A stretch of DNA of 64,000 bases from Lanius collurio. Its lineage: Eukaryota > Chordata > Aves > Passeriformes > Laniidae. Below are positions 25,071 to 39,180 of the stretch, piece after piece. Where the stretch lies: NCBI GenBank assembly GCA_020086605.1, contig JACBWW010000020.1, positions 12,522,898 to 12,586,897 on the forward strand, given 5' to 3'. A model generated the notes under the pieces. That model saw only the letters and a program-made list of their open reading frames with translations, had not been told where the DNA came from and did no database searches. The position numbers and the translations under genes were made by a program. Within the stretch, counting starts at the first letter, position 1; each line of letters starts with the position of its first letter.

Positions 25071-28000
25071 CCAAACAAACAAAAAAACCCCAAACATTAG
25101 TATGCATTTTATATTTACGTATGTGTTTATATAGCTCTAACTCTACCATGAGATGCTGCTGAGTGTCAGGAATTCTCAGCCATTTTTCAGACCGCAGTAC
25201 AATTTTCACAATAAATATGAAAGAATTACTTATTTGAGAAATAATTTTTAAGTGTCACACCCAATTTCCCCCATAAAAATCAGATTTTAAATAATCATGT
25301 GAGAACGAAATCTTACTCAGTCCTTCAGATGTGGATTCAAATAAACACAAATACTGCCAGCTTGAAGAATCCATTTTGCTCAGGCACAATTCTGAGAGTA
25401 AAATTCAGTAACTTGAGAAAACAGAAAACCACAGAGAAAAATGTTACTAGAAGCATGAGTAAATCATATTTTAAGACTTCTCTCAAAACTACACATTTTT
25501 TTAAGACACACAGACACCGTAACTTCAGCTACCAATCAACTAAGTTTCCTATATTCAGAGGGGTCACTCATGAAGTATCATTTAAATCTTCCTGTTTTCC
25601 TTTGGTACAAAAGGAATTACAGTGGGAGCTGCTTGGCCAGTATCTATTATTATTAATGTTTCTGTACTTGATGTAATCCTTTATAGGTGAGTACGAAGAC
25701 ATACATAGCAATAAAGAACAGGCAATAGGATAGGAAACTATGATAAGAGTTGGTATTTCTATGAAAGCCTTTGCAACTTGGAAACTCATGTTTTACTCGA
25801 TATTCTTCAAAGTCAGTAACACATTTAGAGGGAATTTGAAATCTTTCATAGATAAGTGAAGAGACATTGAGGAAGACTAAGTTTAACACCTTCTCATTTA
25901 GCAGTAGGTCAACCCTGGATTATTAAAAAAATTCAGATCACTGCCAAGATTCCACATATGACAACAGGAGTGGAAAACAGCCCAGTCCGCCCTCAAGGAA
26001 GTTAATTATTTCCTAGAGAAAACGCAGCAAAAGTAGAACCCAAAATTTGACACTGCAGAATTCTTCAGCTCAGCAAAGTTCTAACAAGTAAGCAGGAACC
26101 TCGAAATAGATAAATTCCACAAAGATGGAGGTTTTTCCTTCCCTTTTAAAGAAGGAAGGTAACTGTCTGGGCAAGTGTTACTATGGAGATTTCCCATTAA
26201 AAACTGAAATTCAAGAACAGAAAGTCTTATTTTCTAAAAGATATTTCAGATTTGATTGTTTAAGTAAAAGATTGTTTCAGATTTAATTGTTAAGTAAGAT
26301 TGTTTTACCATCATTTGAAGGGTAAAACAAGAAACACTGACTTGGAAATAAAATTGAAAAAATTCATCTTGACCTTATGCTGTATCTGTAGTTTCTATTT
26401 CCTAAATGTGATTTAGTTTTCCAGAAGATTAATTCTTACCAATGTATCTCATTTTTGCTAAATGAGAATATAATATCTCAACATTTATTAAGGTCTCTGT
26501 ATATGGTATTTCATGTATTTATTCAAATGCCTATTTATACATTTTAATTACATTGAAACAATTAATCTTAATAGATTATATCTCTGGAATTTTGGTATCT
26601 CTCCTTGCATGTAGATGGAAATTGGAATCCACTAAATTGCACAAGAGCATCACTTCAAAATTAGATTAACACTTCTTCAAAAGGCTGAATACACAAGGAA
26701 GTTAACTTATGAAAGTCATTCTACATTAAAAACTGATTTATTTTTAAACAATTCTGTTGATAATACTTGCTTTCAGACATTGTGTCCTCCATTTTAAAAC
26801 ACAGATATCACAAAATGCTTAAGAGTAATTGTTAGAGGCAGATAAAAATTTTTCATTGGTCTTTCCAACATGAAATGCCCTTGGCAGAGACTTTTTTCCC
26901 TTACCATCATGAAAACAAAACAGAAACTCCTCACCTTATTCCCTGGCCATGCTTTTCAAATTTCATGCATTCACATACACTAGTAGAGACATTAGTCTTA
27001 GGACTCCCTTCTCCATTAATAGTTTTACTTGACATCTCAGGGAGGTTTGGTTTTAAGTTTTCCTTCATTTTGAACCTTCACAATCCTAAACTCCAGATCA
27101 GACAATCCTTGAACTGAACTAGTTGAGTAAAAAGAAAACAGGAAATACTGCCTGCCCCTAAAATGGTACTACTGCTGACCACTTCTGCAAATTCTGTCCT
27201 CCTTGCTTTGGGATTTTTTCAGTTTCAAACTATGAAATGTTAAAGTTTTGAAGAATCTAAATGTGTATCTTGGACTCTGTAATAAAAATTGAAAATATTA
27301 TAGCAATTTAATGCCTTAACATAAGCAGCAATAACTTTTTAAGTGTTTTATTGTTAAACGCCATTTTAACTTTTTTTACCTGATTTAGTCCAATTTCACA
27401 ACAGAACTTATTATATGTAGCTACTCCCCCACTCCCTACTTCTTTTAGTCAGAGAAAAGAAATATTCCCCTGTACAACTTAGTTTGGAAAACAGGATTTT
27501 CTCAAAGCAGGAAAAACATCGCCTCTCTTGATTTTGTTTCCAATCCAGTTGTTGTAGAACACATCCCAAGCAAACACCTCTCAAGGACTGTGATCAAAGC
27601 TATCAAGGTTACATCATTCTCTGCTCTGAACCTTGACTGAAATTATTATAAACAGGATTTAACAGGTTTTTGTTTTAATTCATGGTTCAATTACTATATA
27701 CTAACAACTGAGAAACCTTTCATTCTTTAACAAAACAAAAAACTCCAGAAGTCTTTCAGGAAATACAGCATCCCAGTATTAGGTTGAAGACGAATACTCA
27801 ACCAACCCCACAATAAAACTATGTCACATGAAGACAGCAGTTTAAGTCATTTATTTGCTCATTAAGCTCCCTTCTGTTTATTCTGAGCTAGAGATTAGCT
27901 TATTATGAGGGTGCAGAAGCAGAAAGGAGAAAGGCAACACCCTCAGCTTAACCTCAAGCATGGACAGATTTTCAATAATCTGTGATCACACATCCTATCC

Positions 28001-28332
28001 CCTCCCTGCTCTTAATACTTGGAGCCAGTACCAAGTAATTTACCTGGACGTACGTTAAATGAAAGGAAGGTAAGTCACAAAGGCAAGACAACTACAGAGA
28101 AAAATGAATGTATGAATGAGATTAAAATTCTGTTTATGAATTTGAGGACAAACCATAGGGATCTGGCCAAGATTTAATATCCTAGGTTGTTTGCATCTCA
28201 CATCTCTTTAGTTCTTATTTGAGATCCTCTTCCAGGAAAAAAGTATTAAATAATTTAGGGGCATTCCTCAGATTAGCTTTTTCATAAAATCTTCAGAAAA
28301 AAAAAATCCATGCAAATGTCCTTAATTTCAAT

Positions 28333-28900
28333 TGTCCTGGTTTCATCTGGGATAGAGTTAATTTCTTCTCAGTAGCTGTTAAAGTGCTGTGTTTTGGATT
28401 CAGAGTAAGAATGGCATTGATAACACATCAATGTTTTGGGTTCTTGGGAAGTCGTGTTTATCCTAAGTCAAGGACTTCTTTTTCTCGTCTCATGCTCTGC
28501 CAGTGGGGAGGTGCACAAAAAAACCTGGGAGGGAGCAGAGCTGTGATAGATGGCCTGAACGGACCAAAGGGACATTCCACACCTCAGAACATCATGGCCA
28601 ATGTGAGACGTTTGGGGCGATGGCATTTGTCTTCCCAAGTCACTGTTACATGTGATGGGGCCCTGCCCTCCTGGGGGTGGCTGAACACCTGCCTGCCCAT
28701 GGGAAGCAGTGGATTAATTCCTTGTTTTGCTTTGCTTGTATGGCCTCTGCTTTCCCTACTAAACTGTCTTCATCTGTCTTCATCTCAACCCACGAGTTTT
28801 CCAGTGTTTATCCTTGCAATTCTCTCTGCAGTCCCATTGGTGCAGGAGTGAGCAAGCAGCTGCCTGGGGCCTGGCTGCTGGCTGGGGTGGAACCGTGACA
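28333..28900 (+). mobile_element. Solo LTR of an endogenous retrovirus
   Basis: A 568-base unit with TG...CA ends. It begins TGTCCTGGTTTCATCTGGGA, with tagagttaatttcttctcag just inside, and has an internal tctcaacccacgagttttcc. The end is gctggggtggaaccgtgaca. The layout and end sequences match LTRs abundant in songbird genomes. No retroviral gene sequence lies on either side, so it is a solo LTR. The flanks (tcaat and gcaac) do not form a clean target-site duplication, which suggests age. The open frames inside it are not genes. Confidence 0.82.
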
Positions 28901-31900
28901 GCAACACAAGATGCACTACAGAAAGAGATTTTGCTGCGGCCAGAAGTGGTACAAGTTTCACAGGAATCAGTCTCCAGAATAGATGAAATATTACAAATTT
29001 TTAATGGCACAGTTTCAGTTTGGTAGGTAAAAGTGACATAGGGGTTAATCTAACAAGTGTACATCATACTTTACCAGAACAATGCAAATGATTTTGGTTA
29101 CCTTTTACTCATTAATCTGCTTTTTACGTAGACTTGCATAAAAAACTCATCCAATTAGCATCTGCAAAAAAACAACCGTACTAGAGATCCAGCATTATTC
29201 AAAATCAAGACAAATTACCAAAAGCCTTACAAAGGAATATGCATACTCCACCCTGACTGGGAATTACTTTTCCAGATTCATGCATGAGTGTTAATTACCA
29301 GGCGATGCAAGCTGCTATTGTTTTGACATACGACACACAGATCCTGTTCTTCCTCATTGCTCTGATTAAAAATTTGGCTCAGAGAGAAGTTTACATTTTT
29401 CCTTTTAATAAGTGCATCAGTTACTTCCAGGCCATTGCAGGGCAGGAAAGGGGCTGAGTTGCTGGGACCTGACTACCCATAGCTCTGCCCCAGCCCCATA
29501 AGGCACCTCAGATCTCCCATTAAACTGGGATTTCTTCAAATCTTTTGGTTAAAATTTTTTCTTTTCACTGACCCACTCCAACCTTTTTGAATTATCAATA
29601 AAAGCTTCATAGCTCCCTCTGCTGCCAGCAAGTACGAAATACAGTCACTCTACACAAAATCTGCTTACACCTGACAGAAAACATTCTATTACTGTCTCTC
29701 TATGCATATATGTGTGTAGAGTCCTTCGAAAATAAGATTTGGGAAATATTAAGATTATTCTATTTTAAGGCCCTCCTAAGATTGCTGCTTTCATTGGATA
29801 ATTATTCTTATGGTAAATCACTATTGAAGACGGATAGTTAAATACTATTTTAATACGATAATTTCAAAATGCTGTCTTATTCAATATGAAAATCAAACCG
29901 TATTATTACCTGAGCATTTAGCTGGATATCTAACCACAGAGCAACAGTCAGTTTTTCAGAACATTTCAGAGATAAGAGTTCAAATTGCTCAAAGAGCTCA
30001 AACTGCTTCTGCCCTAGCACTACTCAGTCCATGCTCCCAAGTCTTTTACATTCCCATTGCTGCCTCTTCTCTGAACCTGCCCTCCCCAGCCATGCCTCTC
30101 CAAACTTGCCCCTCTGCATCAGGTACCAGCCAGGTTTGTTTGTTGTTTTGCTGTTGCTGTTCTGCTCCATGCTACAGCTATGAACAGAATACTGAATCCA
30201 ACACTCTCTGTTCCCCAGGACCATTTCAAGACGACCACCACAATCATGCCATACCAGCATGGTATAGTGCCTCCTATCTGCCTCTGCTGCACTTCTAACA
30301 ACTCTGCACCCCAGAAGAGACAGGAATGGGAATGGGATGGCTGAAAACAGGCAAGGAAAGGACAGCTAACACGGGAAGGGGGCATCAAAGGGTTTACCCA
30401 TATAAAACCAAGGGGTTACACTGGTAGAAAAACGCATTCACTAATACATCCTCCTCTGTATTGTAGCTGCAGCTACACTCGATGCCATTGCATCTCTACA
30501 GCACTAGAGGCTGCCCAGATATAATTTAAGAGGTGTTTCAGTTACTACAGGCCTACTCAAAGACTGACGTGGACCCACACAAGGTCTGACATACAGAAAC
30601 AGATGGCCAAGCACAACCCTCATAAACTGGCTCTGCGCTAAGGCCGTGCTACAAGGGGACTTGGCTTCACTTATCTAGATTTCGTAGCAAAATATACCAC
30701 TGACCCAATTTTTTCCTCCAGATAAATTTGGGAGCCACAGATAATTTGGAGCACAGAGCTGTGTAACAGCACAGAGCTTTCAGACCTTGCCACTGTCTGT
30801 TTGAAGGCTTCTGCCACCTTCTTGCTTCCAGCACTACAGGCATGGCATCTCTCCCACCTTTTCTTTGAAAGTTAGAAGAACAGACTCCTACACTCCCAAG
30901 CCGTTCAGCTTTCTTTTCCTTATCCTGCTCCAGGCTTACACATCCTTTTATTAGTTTAGCCTCAGCAGATGACCTCAACCTACCAGGAAGGCAGCTCCAA
31001 GGCTGACAGGGTGCCTTCCAGCTCTGCACAATGGTAGCTCCAGAATCAGCTAGCCCCCTCAGAAAGAGGAAAGGGAGAATCCAGAACAAGAGATGCCATC
31101 AAATTATGACTTGAGTAAACAGACCAGCAGCACCTCACTCCAGGACCCCTACCACTGGAAAAAAACCCTAAAAATTTAAAATTAAAAAAAAAAAAAAAAA
31201 AAATCAACAAGTGGAAATTTCACAAGTCAGTACTTTGAGCCTAACCTCCCTCAAACAAAATCCCAAAATACAGGATTGCACAAAACACTGAGAAAAAAAT
31301 TAAAACTAAATCTACCTTTATCTGTCCAAGTCTTACATGCTGTTAATTAATATTAGATAGCCAAGGCTTAACCACTCTTCTTGTTTACTCATTAGCAGTA
31401 GCATTACTCACTTGGCAGCAAAAAGAAAAGAACCAGTCTAAATTAACAGAAACCCTAAATTAATAGATACAAATTGATTCACACTTCAAACTACAGGGCA
31501 CAGGTGGGAGTCCTCAACAACCACTCAACATCCAGGAAACTTATTAGGAGAGAGTCTCACCTTCCAACCCAGCAGGCACTTTCAGCACTACCAAGCCAGA
31601 ACAGACCATACATCCTCCTCTCTTCCAGACAAGGCTACATCTCATTAAAAGGATCTTTTTAACCCACATGATTTTGTATTAGTATGTAGTGAAGTACAAG
31701 CTCAATTCATTTGTAGGGGAAAAAAAGCTCAAGAGAAAACCACCAGAAAACAAACTTATCTGGCACCCTTTTCTTCTGTCATTTCTTTTAGTGCCCATTT
31801 CCCTCTTCTGCGTCTTTCAGTTCAGCTCTGCTACACAGCCCCACAACTCCAGCAGCCTCAAAAGAGCTCCCCACTCCAAGCTGTACACACACACTCTGCT

Positions 31901-33424
31901 GGAATACTGGAGTCTGGGGTAACTTCTACAGATGTTGCATAGCTGCAACATCTCTCTGCAGACCTAAGGACATCAGTGCTTTAGCATTCCCCCAGAACGA
32001 GACCAGCTGACTGAAATAACACTTTCACTAAGTGAAACACAACACACTTGGGAGTACAGGAACTGTATAAGATATCAATCTTGTGAAAGTACCTGCACAT
32101 GTGAAAAACAGGGATATAGCTCAGAAAGAAAATGGCAATGAGAAACCAGGTGCACTATTGCCATGCTTTTCAACTGAGATAGTTTTATAAAGAGATTCAG
32201 AAGCAAAGAAATGCTTTAATCCTTACTGTGTTTCAAAAATACATTGCACATGGGCACTGTGTTATTTACTAATAAAATCAGGTTTTATTAAACATAGAAG
32301 TAGCTCCCTAGACTGTTTTGCTACAGCAGTGTGAGGTAAGATCCTGAATTTTGGAATAATGCTTTACTAAAAAATGAAGTGCCTGCCTGCACTGGGGAAA
32401 AGTAACAGAAGAATTATCCATGGGAAAAAAAACAAAATCCATTTGAAAAAAATTATTTGCGTTTCTTTTGAGGACTTGTCTGTGTTGGTCCAGTTATAAT
32501 AGAATTTCTCAAACTTTAATGCAGCAATACTCTTGCATATATATATAAAAAACTTTTTTTTAAAAGTATACTACACAAAACCCTTATGTAGAAGAAAAAA
32601 GGAAAAAAAAAGTCCCTGAAAATGAGACTCACAGAGTATGTTCAATTTCCAAAAGCTTCAGCAGCAGCAGTGTCTCAATTCTGTTTGAAAATTAAGGCCT
32701 GGAAGGTCTTTTTGGGGTTTTTTTTACATTCTGAATATAAACCACAGCTGTATATTAACCTCTGAAATTCAAATACAGAGCTCAAAACAGATCCTACATG
32801 ATGCTGCTAGGAACATTGAAATAATAAAAAAAAACCCAAACCTGCTAACAGGATGGCACACTGATAATCCCACCTCAGCTAACCACAACTTGCTTCAAGG
32901 CCCCTTCACACTATTCATAGAGCAAAACTCACTCTTAATGCCTTTTACAAATCACAGTCATCTGTGAGAACATAATGTAACAAATTAAACACTGTAGTAT
33001 CACAGATGGACACAGGCTGAGAGGAACAACTGCAAAGAGCTTCCTGTTATTTTGTGATTTTTTGTTCCTTACCTTGCAAAATTAATTAAGAATAATATTG
33101 AGTATTTTTTAAAAGCTTCATGTCAATTATAATAAAAAGTTAAAAGCCTTGGTGCTTTTATTCTAAGATACCAGCTTGGGTTAAGGCACAGATTTCTGTC
33201 TTTCCCATTTAAATATGAAACTGAAGTAGTTTCATATTTTTTCAGTTGCAATTGTCCTTTCTGGAGAAAATAAAACTGTTCTGAAGTACATCACACTATA
33301 ACCTAACCTTCTCAATACTTCCATAAACAAAAACTTAAGAGGCAAAAAGGTTGCATTTTACATTTAGATTGTGCAGAAATTAAATTTCACTCAATGGGTA
33401 ACGGCTGAAGGAAGTCACAAGCAA
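28901..33424. other. Intergenic sequence between the LTR and the RELL1 3' end
   Basis: No recognisable gene or transposon. The A20 run at 31184 and a few short TA repeats are the only landmarks. Confidence 0.5.
31184..31203. repeat. Poly(A) run of 20
   Basis: An A20 run after aaaatttaaaatt. No associated retroposed gene was seen. Confidence 0.9.
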
Positions 33425-35883
33425 GCTTAAGAATTGATATTTTTTATTTACTGCTTGGTAGTATAAAAGTTGTATATAAACTATTTTGTTAAAAATACAT
33501 TTGATATGCAAATTTAAGAAAAGCAGACTAATACGGCAATATTCATACCCCTACAAAATAGCAGTGTAGTGTTAAAGGTAATAACACAGGCACAGTTTCT
33601 AAATCCTCTCTTAGGTAGCAATGCATAAATTCAATTCTTGCACATATCAGGTCTTATAATACCTTACATAATTACTTTATACACGTAAACAACTTTTTAC
33701 ATATCCAACATCCCTTTTATTCTACATATTTTCAGTGGAATCAAAACAGAAACTACTTACTAAAATAAGTAAAAAAATACATATTACTGTTTAAACTTTC
33801 TGCCATCCTTTTGACATTTATTCGCAGTACTAACCCATCGTGTATCAAAATACAGTATCAAGAGAAACTGCTCTTTTTTTAGAAAAAGCTTTGTGGACAG
33901 CCTGTAACTGTGTATCTTCTTTCTGAAAATTATCTGAAAACCACTGTTTTATCCAATGCTCCCTTTTTCCAGTAACATTTTATACTCACAGCTATCAATC
34001 TCCTGGAAACTAAAGCTAATTACTACAACCAATACTAATGAAACCTTCTAGAGATATTCTTCACACAAATAATCATGTGAAGCTTAATATATGCCTGTAA
34101 GACGAGGTTGGTGTTTATATTGTACTTAAATACTGAAGAGATATCACAAACTGAGTTTAAATTTATGGGAGCAGGGATGCTAAACACTGAAGTTAGAGTC
34201 CTGGCCAAACAGTTATTTTGGGTTCTCAAGGACAGACAATTATATCTAAAAATATCCATTTGAAAAGGAACAGTAAAACATTTATTCTTTTCAAAGTTTG
34301 GTTGTGTAGTGGTGTGGGTTTTTGGCAAATATAACATCACTGAAAAGTATATATTGATAGGTCCAGTCAGTATCTTGTGGATACACATAGAAGGAAGACC
34401 ATCAGCAGCTCATACTTTCAGCAAGAGGGAAAAAAAACTTGATGTTTCCTGGCAAGACATGGGAGTAACTAATACACAACCAAGAAGAGTAATTTTGTAT
34501 ACACTGATTGTAAAACACTGCACAAATCAATGATGACACACGGTTCTCAGATATGAGTGAGAAACAATTTAGAGCACTTGCATTAAAAAGATTGAAGGTA
34601 TCAATTTAAAATAAATCCATTTCAAAAACATACACTGATTTTCACTGAGTTCATAAAGCAGACTAAGTTATAGTTCTCAGAATATAGTGCAATCTCTACT
34701 AAAATGCATTACATTAGAGCTTATATTCTTAGGCACTCAGAACAATTGGTATTTTTCAGTTTCTATTACACAGAAAAGTTTGCTGAAGTATGACAGAGAT
34801 TTTCCTCCCCAAAACAAGTAACAGGACAAAGCAGAGATCATGGAGTTAAAAAGAATTAACATCAAAATACCATGGTAATTTTAGCCTTAAGTCACACTTT
34901 AAATATGAAGGGAGCTTAAGATTTTGGTGCCAATGAATACAGCTACCCTCAGTCCAATAAAGCCACTCTGAAGCACTTTAATATATATTCCATAAATTTT
35001 TGAATGCCAAATATTCCATATCCTTATCTAAGGGTTGAAATATGTTGCCTTAGCTTAATAAGGAACCTGTGGGTAACAACAAAAAAAGAAAAGCAAAACT
35101 ATTAGGCACTCTTCAAATACAAGTGAACAGTTACAAAAAAACGGGAGAAACAAAAGGCCTTGAGTAAAGTAACCTCACCAAGAGCTCATCCAACTGCATA
35201 GAAAAAGATGCTCTTCAGCCTATGTTAAGTAGTAAGGCACAGGTATGGGTCTGGGAAACAATAATTCAACATCTGCATATAACTGAACCAGCCTCTACTG
35301 TGAAGTACCCTGCACAGAGTTCAAGGGCTTATGTGCTAAAGGCACATATGGAGATTTGGCTGACATAATTATTTCCTTGTATGTTTTACTTGGCTAGAAA
35401 CAGTTAGATTAAAAGAATATTTCCATCTTTCAAAGGCTGGCTTTTATCTTCAGCAAACGTCAATTCTGGAGTGGGCAGAACAGAAGAAAAATTCATATGG
35501 ACCACTGGGGTGAATGCAGTTTATCCATGAGGTAACTGTATTACTCTTAACATCGAGCTCATAAAAAAGCTTGTCTAAGTACAAAAAAAAGTTTAAGACT
35601 TGATAAAGCTTTTACCTTTCCTGTCCAAAAACTTGTATGTTTGTTTCCTTTCCAAGATGAAGCCATTTGTTATAATGTCCACACAGCTCAACAGTATATA
35701 AGTCTAAATCTTACTATTTTACTGGTCAAAAACCATTAAGAGTTTAACCTTGCAGGAATGACATCACAGAAGTTGTAAAATGCTACACTGCCATAAATAC
35801 ATTTCCTTAAATAGTGTGCATCTCTTGCAAGTTTTCAATTTTCTCCAAAGTGCTTGCAGACAATCTTCTTATAAAGGTTCCAC
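33425..35883 (-). other. RELL1: Candidate RELL1 terminal 3' UTR exon
   Basis: On the minus strand a strong acceptor (gttttcttctcttacag) precedes 35883. No transposon is visible down to an AATAAA at 33448-33443, which is followed by a GT-rich segment (gcttgcttgtgac). Together with the donor-like CAG|GTATCA just after the RELL1 stop, this could be a spliced 3' UTR exon of about 2.4 kb. From memory the human gene also has a separate 3' UTR exon, but I am not certain. The alternative is that RELL1 ends near the AATAAA at 39005-39000. Confidence 0.4.
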
Positions 35884-38800
35884 CTGTAAGAGAAGAAAAC
35901 AATTCTAAAAATAAACCTAAATAGCAAAATTAGTTTTAGTATGGACACACCAATTAAAAAGTTAGCAGGTGCTCTGAAATGGAAAAAAAAAAAGCCACAA
36001 CTGCATGAAGTAGCTGCCGTGCATTCCAAATTTAGCATGTGAAATCCTAAAGAGGAACTAAAAATTGATCTAGTACTTTTGAAATGCATGGACAAACACA
36101 TGGACAAACTGACAAATCACACCACAGTGCAAAGCACTAGAAATGGAAAACGTTACATAGCTTCAGTGTATCAGTACCCGTTTTTGTTTACTCAGTAGCT
36201 TAAAATGGATGTGCAAGAGCTCAACTCAAAGTTTTGACTTCACTTATCAGCTGTGTATCTACTCCTCTTTTTATGTGCCAGTAAGCATATTTGAAATAAA
36301 ATTAACTGATGAAATGGAGTCTGCTGAGAATATGGACCTTGAAAACATAGAGAAGACATGCTACAGCTTCAAATGATGTTGCCAGCAAGGCTCTACATAA
36401 GCTGAAACACTGTACAGGTCACTTCAGAACATGTCAGTTTAGGGGGGAAAAAACCCTGGACTTGAGAGTAGCAGTGAATACAGGCAATCAGCAATGCTAC
36501 TCTGTTCAGGTACTGTTCAACTCAGGAATTCCACCTCACACAGGAACTCTCAGTAACAGTAGTTAAAGTCAGCCATGAGGCACAAATCTACTGCCTCTGA
36601 ATGACAGAAAGAGCTTTTCTGGAAGCAGTTAAATACACATTTATGTCTGCCTTCTTCCTCTGCATCTGAAGATGTGAGTCAAATCCCCCAAACTATAACC
36701 TTTAATCAGAAATTAGTATAGACTAGAGGCACAAAAGTCTTAAATGCTGTTTATCTATTCAGTTTCAGTAAACTGGGCTACAGTAATTTACTAGAAGTCT
36801 GAAATAAGTAGTTGAAGCAATACTACCTGTTTACACGTGAACAGTTTCTCATGTCAGTAGACTGCATGAGAAAAACTGCTCTAGAACCATGCTAGGGAAC
36901 AGTATCATACCCTTTCAAGCAAGATCTGTTTATGTTTTCTAGTGCACATCAAACAGACCTGGCTAGTTTCCCAGATTTACAAACTAGCTCTGCTGGAGCC
37001 AGTTTGTTAAAATATTCTGCTGAGCCATTTCTCTGCGATTAGAACATTTGTTTTCAGAAGGGGCAAAACCTTAATCCTAAGGGAGGTTCTACAATAAAAA
37101 GATGCCATAGATAGACAAATTTTTTTATAGCTTTACTATAATATCTCTTGAGAGAACAATTTATTTTTAAAGTAGCAATGGTTTAAATTTATAGAACTTT
37201 TAGAAAATTACAGGGAACAGCTTTCCTATTTAGGAGAGGAAAGAACAAATTAGAGAAAAAACTGGACTACAAAACATTTTGAGTGATTTCAAAATGATGC
37301 GGGTTTTTTAATCAAAGTGCACTAAAACTTATTTTCATTTATGCCCTATTCTTTCTATTTCTCATACTTAAAGAGAAGATAACTAGCTTGCCTTTAAGTA
37401 GAATAAAAAATCATATTATGAACTATCTGATGATGCTCCCACCAAAGATACAGCAAAGAAATAAAAATAGTCACAGAACTAACAAAACAATTAGCTGGGC
37501 ATGGAAATGCCAATCCAGTGAAGGAAGATGTTAGCTCCTATTGCATTTAGCTAATATTGATTTTTTAAAAGGGAAGAAATAGAAACCACATCAAAATAAA
37601 AAAACCCTGAGCACAAGGACATTATTCTGAATCAGAAAATAAGAGCGCAGTCTGCCTTTCACTGACATCTGTAGATCCTCCACACATTACACTGCAACAA
37701 TGAAACAGCAGCAACTAGGCAGTTGTGATTTGCCAAAATGTGTTACAGAAAAAAAGGGAAACACAGGCATCAACAAGCATTTGTCCAGTCTGCTCTCATA
37801 TACGTCCATCAATAAAGATGCTTATTCCAATTTCTTAATTTTTGAAACCGGAACTCCACCTCCTTGCAATTTAGCCTATCATTATCCTCTTATTCACTGA
37901 GGAAAAAAAAAAACAATCAATTTACTTCATTACTCTCCATAACTTTTTTAATATTTGGAAGCATACCACATCTCCAAGTCTCTCTTCTTCTATAGCAATG
38001 GCTCAAAAAAACCTGGGTATAATAAAGTGATACACAGTGAGGCATAAAGGCCAGACAAATACACTCTGCTTAGTTCAACAGTCAAACCTGTGCTGCCAGT
38101 AAGGGTTGGGAGGAAGTATCCCATTGTATACCAGCTTTCTACTTTAACCTCAAGATACTCATGGGCATTTGAGTCTTGTTGCTTTTCTAAATAGACCAAA
38201 TTTCCTCTTATGCATTTCCCTCTTCCATTTGAAATTACCAGTTGTTTGACACAACATAGTTTTATCCTCTCTCTCAGCAGACAGAGAGTTTGGCACTATG
38301 CACTTCGTTCACTTCCTCCAGTACCTTTACTATGTCACCCCAGAACCTTTGTTCCTCAAGGGTCAAGTCTGAATTTTGAATCACATTTGTGTAAAATGAC
38401 GTTTCCCCTTTACATTATCCATTGGCATGTCATCAAACAGAGGCAAATCATATTAACTTCCAGGGTTTTTTCTCCCCAACTATCTAAACTGTTAAAACAA
38501 AAGCCATGGTTAGGGTTGCATTTCAAAACCAAGCCGGACATGTTTTTCACGTGCATAACAGAGTAACTCAAGCAATTCACTGAAGTTTAACAACTCACAA
38601 GAAAACCCCAACCACCTGGCTTAGATCCCTGTGAGACCAGCAGTTTCACATCTCTCCATTGCCATTAGTCAAAGCTCCACAGATCTATCAGAAAAGTATC
38701 TAGTAAGCAATCATCTTATACAAGCATGCGGTACAAAGCAGCAAGCATAAGGAAGCAGCTGTAGTTATTGAATAACTGTAGTTATTCCAATGATACAACT

Positions 38801-38999
38801 GCCAGCAGCACTTCTTTCAGGCAATAAGCATGCTGCCACTAAATTTGAGCCATTGTTTATTGCAAAAAAATTAATATGCAGACATTTTATCTGTTAGACC
38901 AGTGATGCCATACCCACAAAGAAGTTTATATTTCAACACCTACTCTAATTACAAAGTTTGAATAAACAATTAGGTAAGACATTGATGGATAAAAAAGCC

Positions 39000-39005
39000 T
39001 TTATT
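39000..39005 (-). terminator. RELL1: Proximal RELL1 poly(A) signal candidate
   Basis: AATAAA on the minus strand, about 180 bases after the RELL1 stop codon, followed by a T-rich tract (ggctttttta). It would give a short unspliced 3' UTR. Other AATAAA copies occur close by (38861-38856), so the choice is open. Confidence 0.35.
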
Positions 39006-39180
39006 AATTTATCATTAATTGAGTGATCAAATGTAATTTTTGCAGACTTGTGTAGAAAATTTTGAAATTGTAAGACAGGTTTTCACACAGAACTGGTATT
39101 TTCAACTTTACTGATTACTTTCACATATTTCACAACATAATACTTTCAGTATGAATTCCAAACATTAAAATGTTTGATAC

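Larger units (their letters stand above)
23766..28332. other. Intergenic sequence downstream of PGCKA1
   Basis: Contains the GC-rich patch and A-rich runs (24890-24917, 25044-25070). The rest is AT-rich with no recognisable gene. Confidence 0.55.

Noticed and set aside
28384..28851. A 155-codon plus-strand open frame
   Set aside because: It lies wholly inside the solo LTR and does not resemble a retroviral or host protein.
35835..36107. A 90-codon minus-strand open frame as an alternative RELL1 coding exon
   Set aside because: It spans the candidate acceptor at 35884, and the RELL1 stop lies upstream of the junction, so it would not be translated. It may still be part of the 3' UTR.
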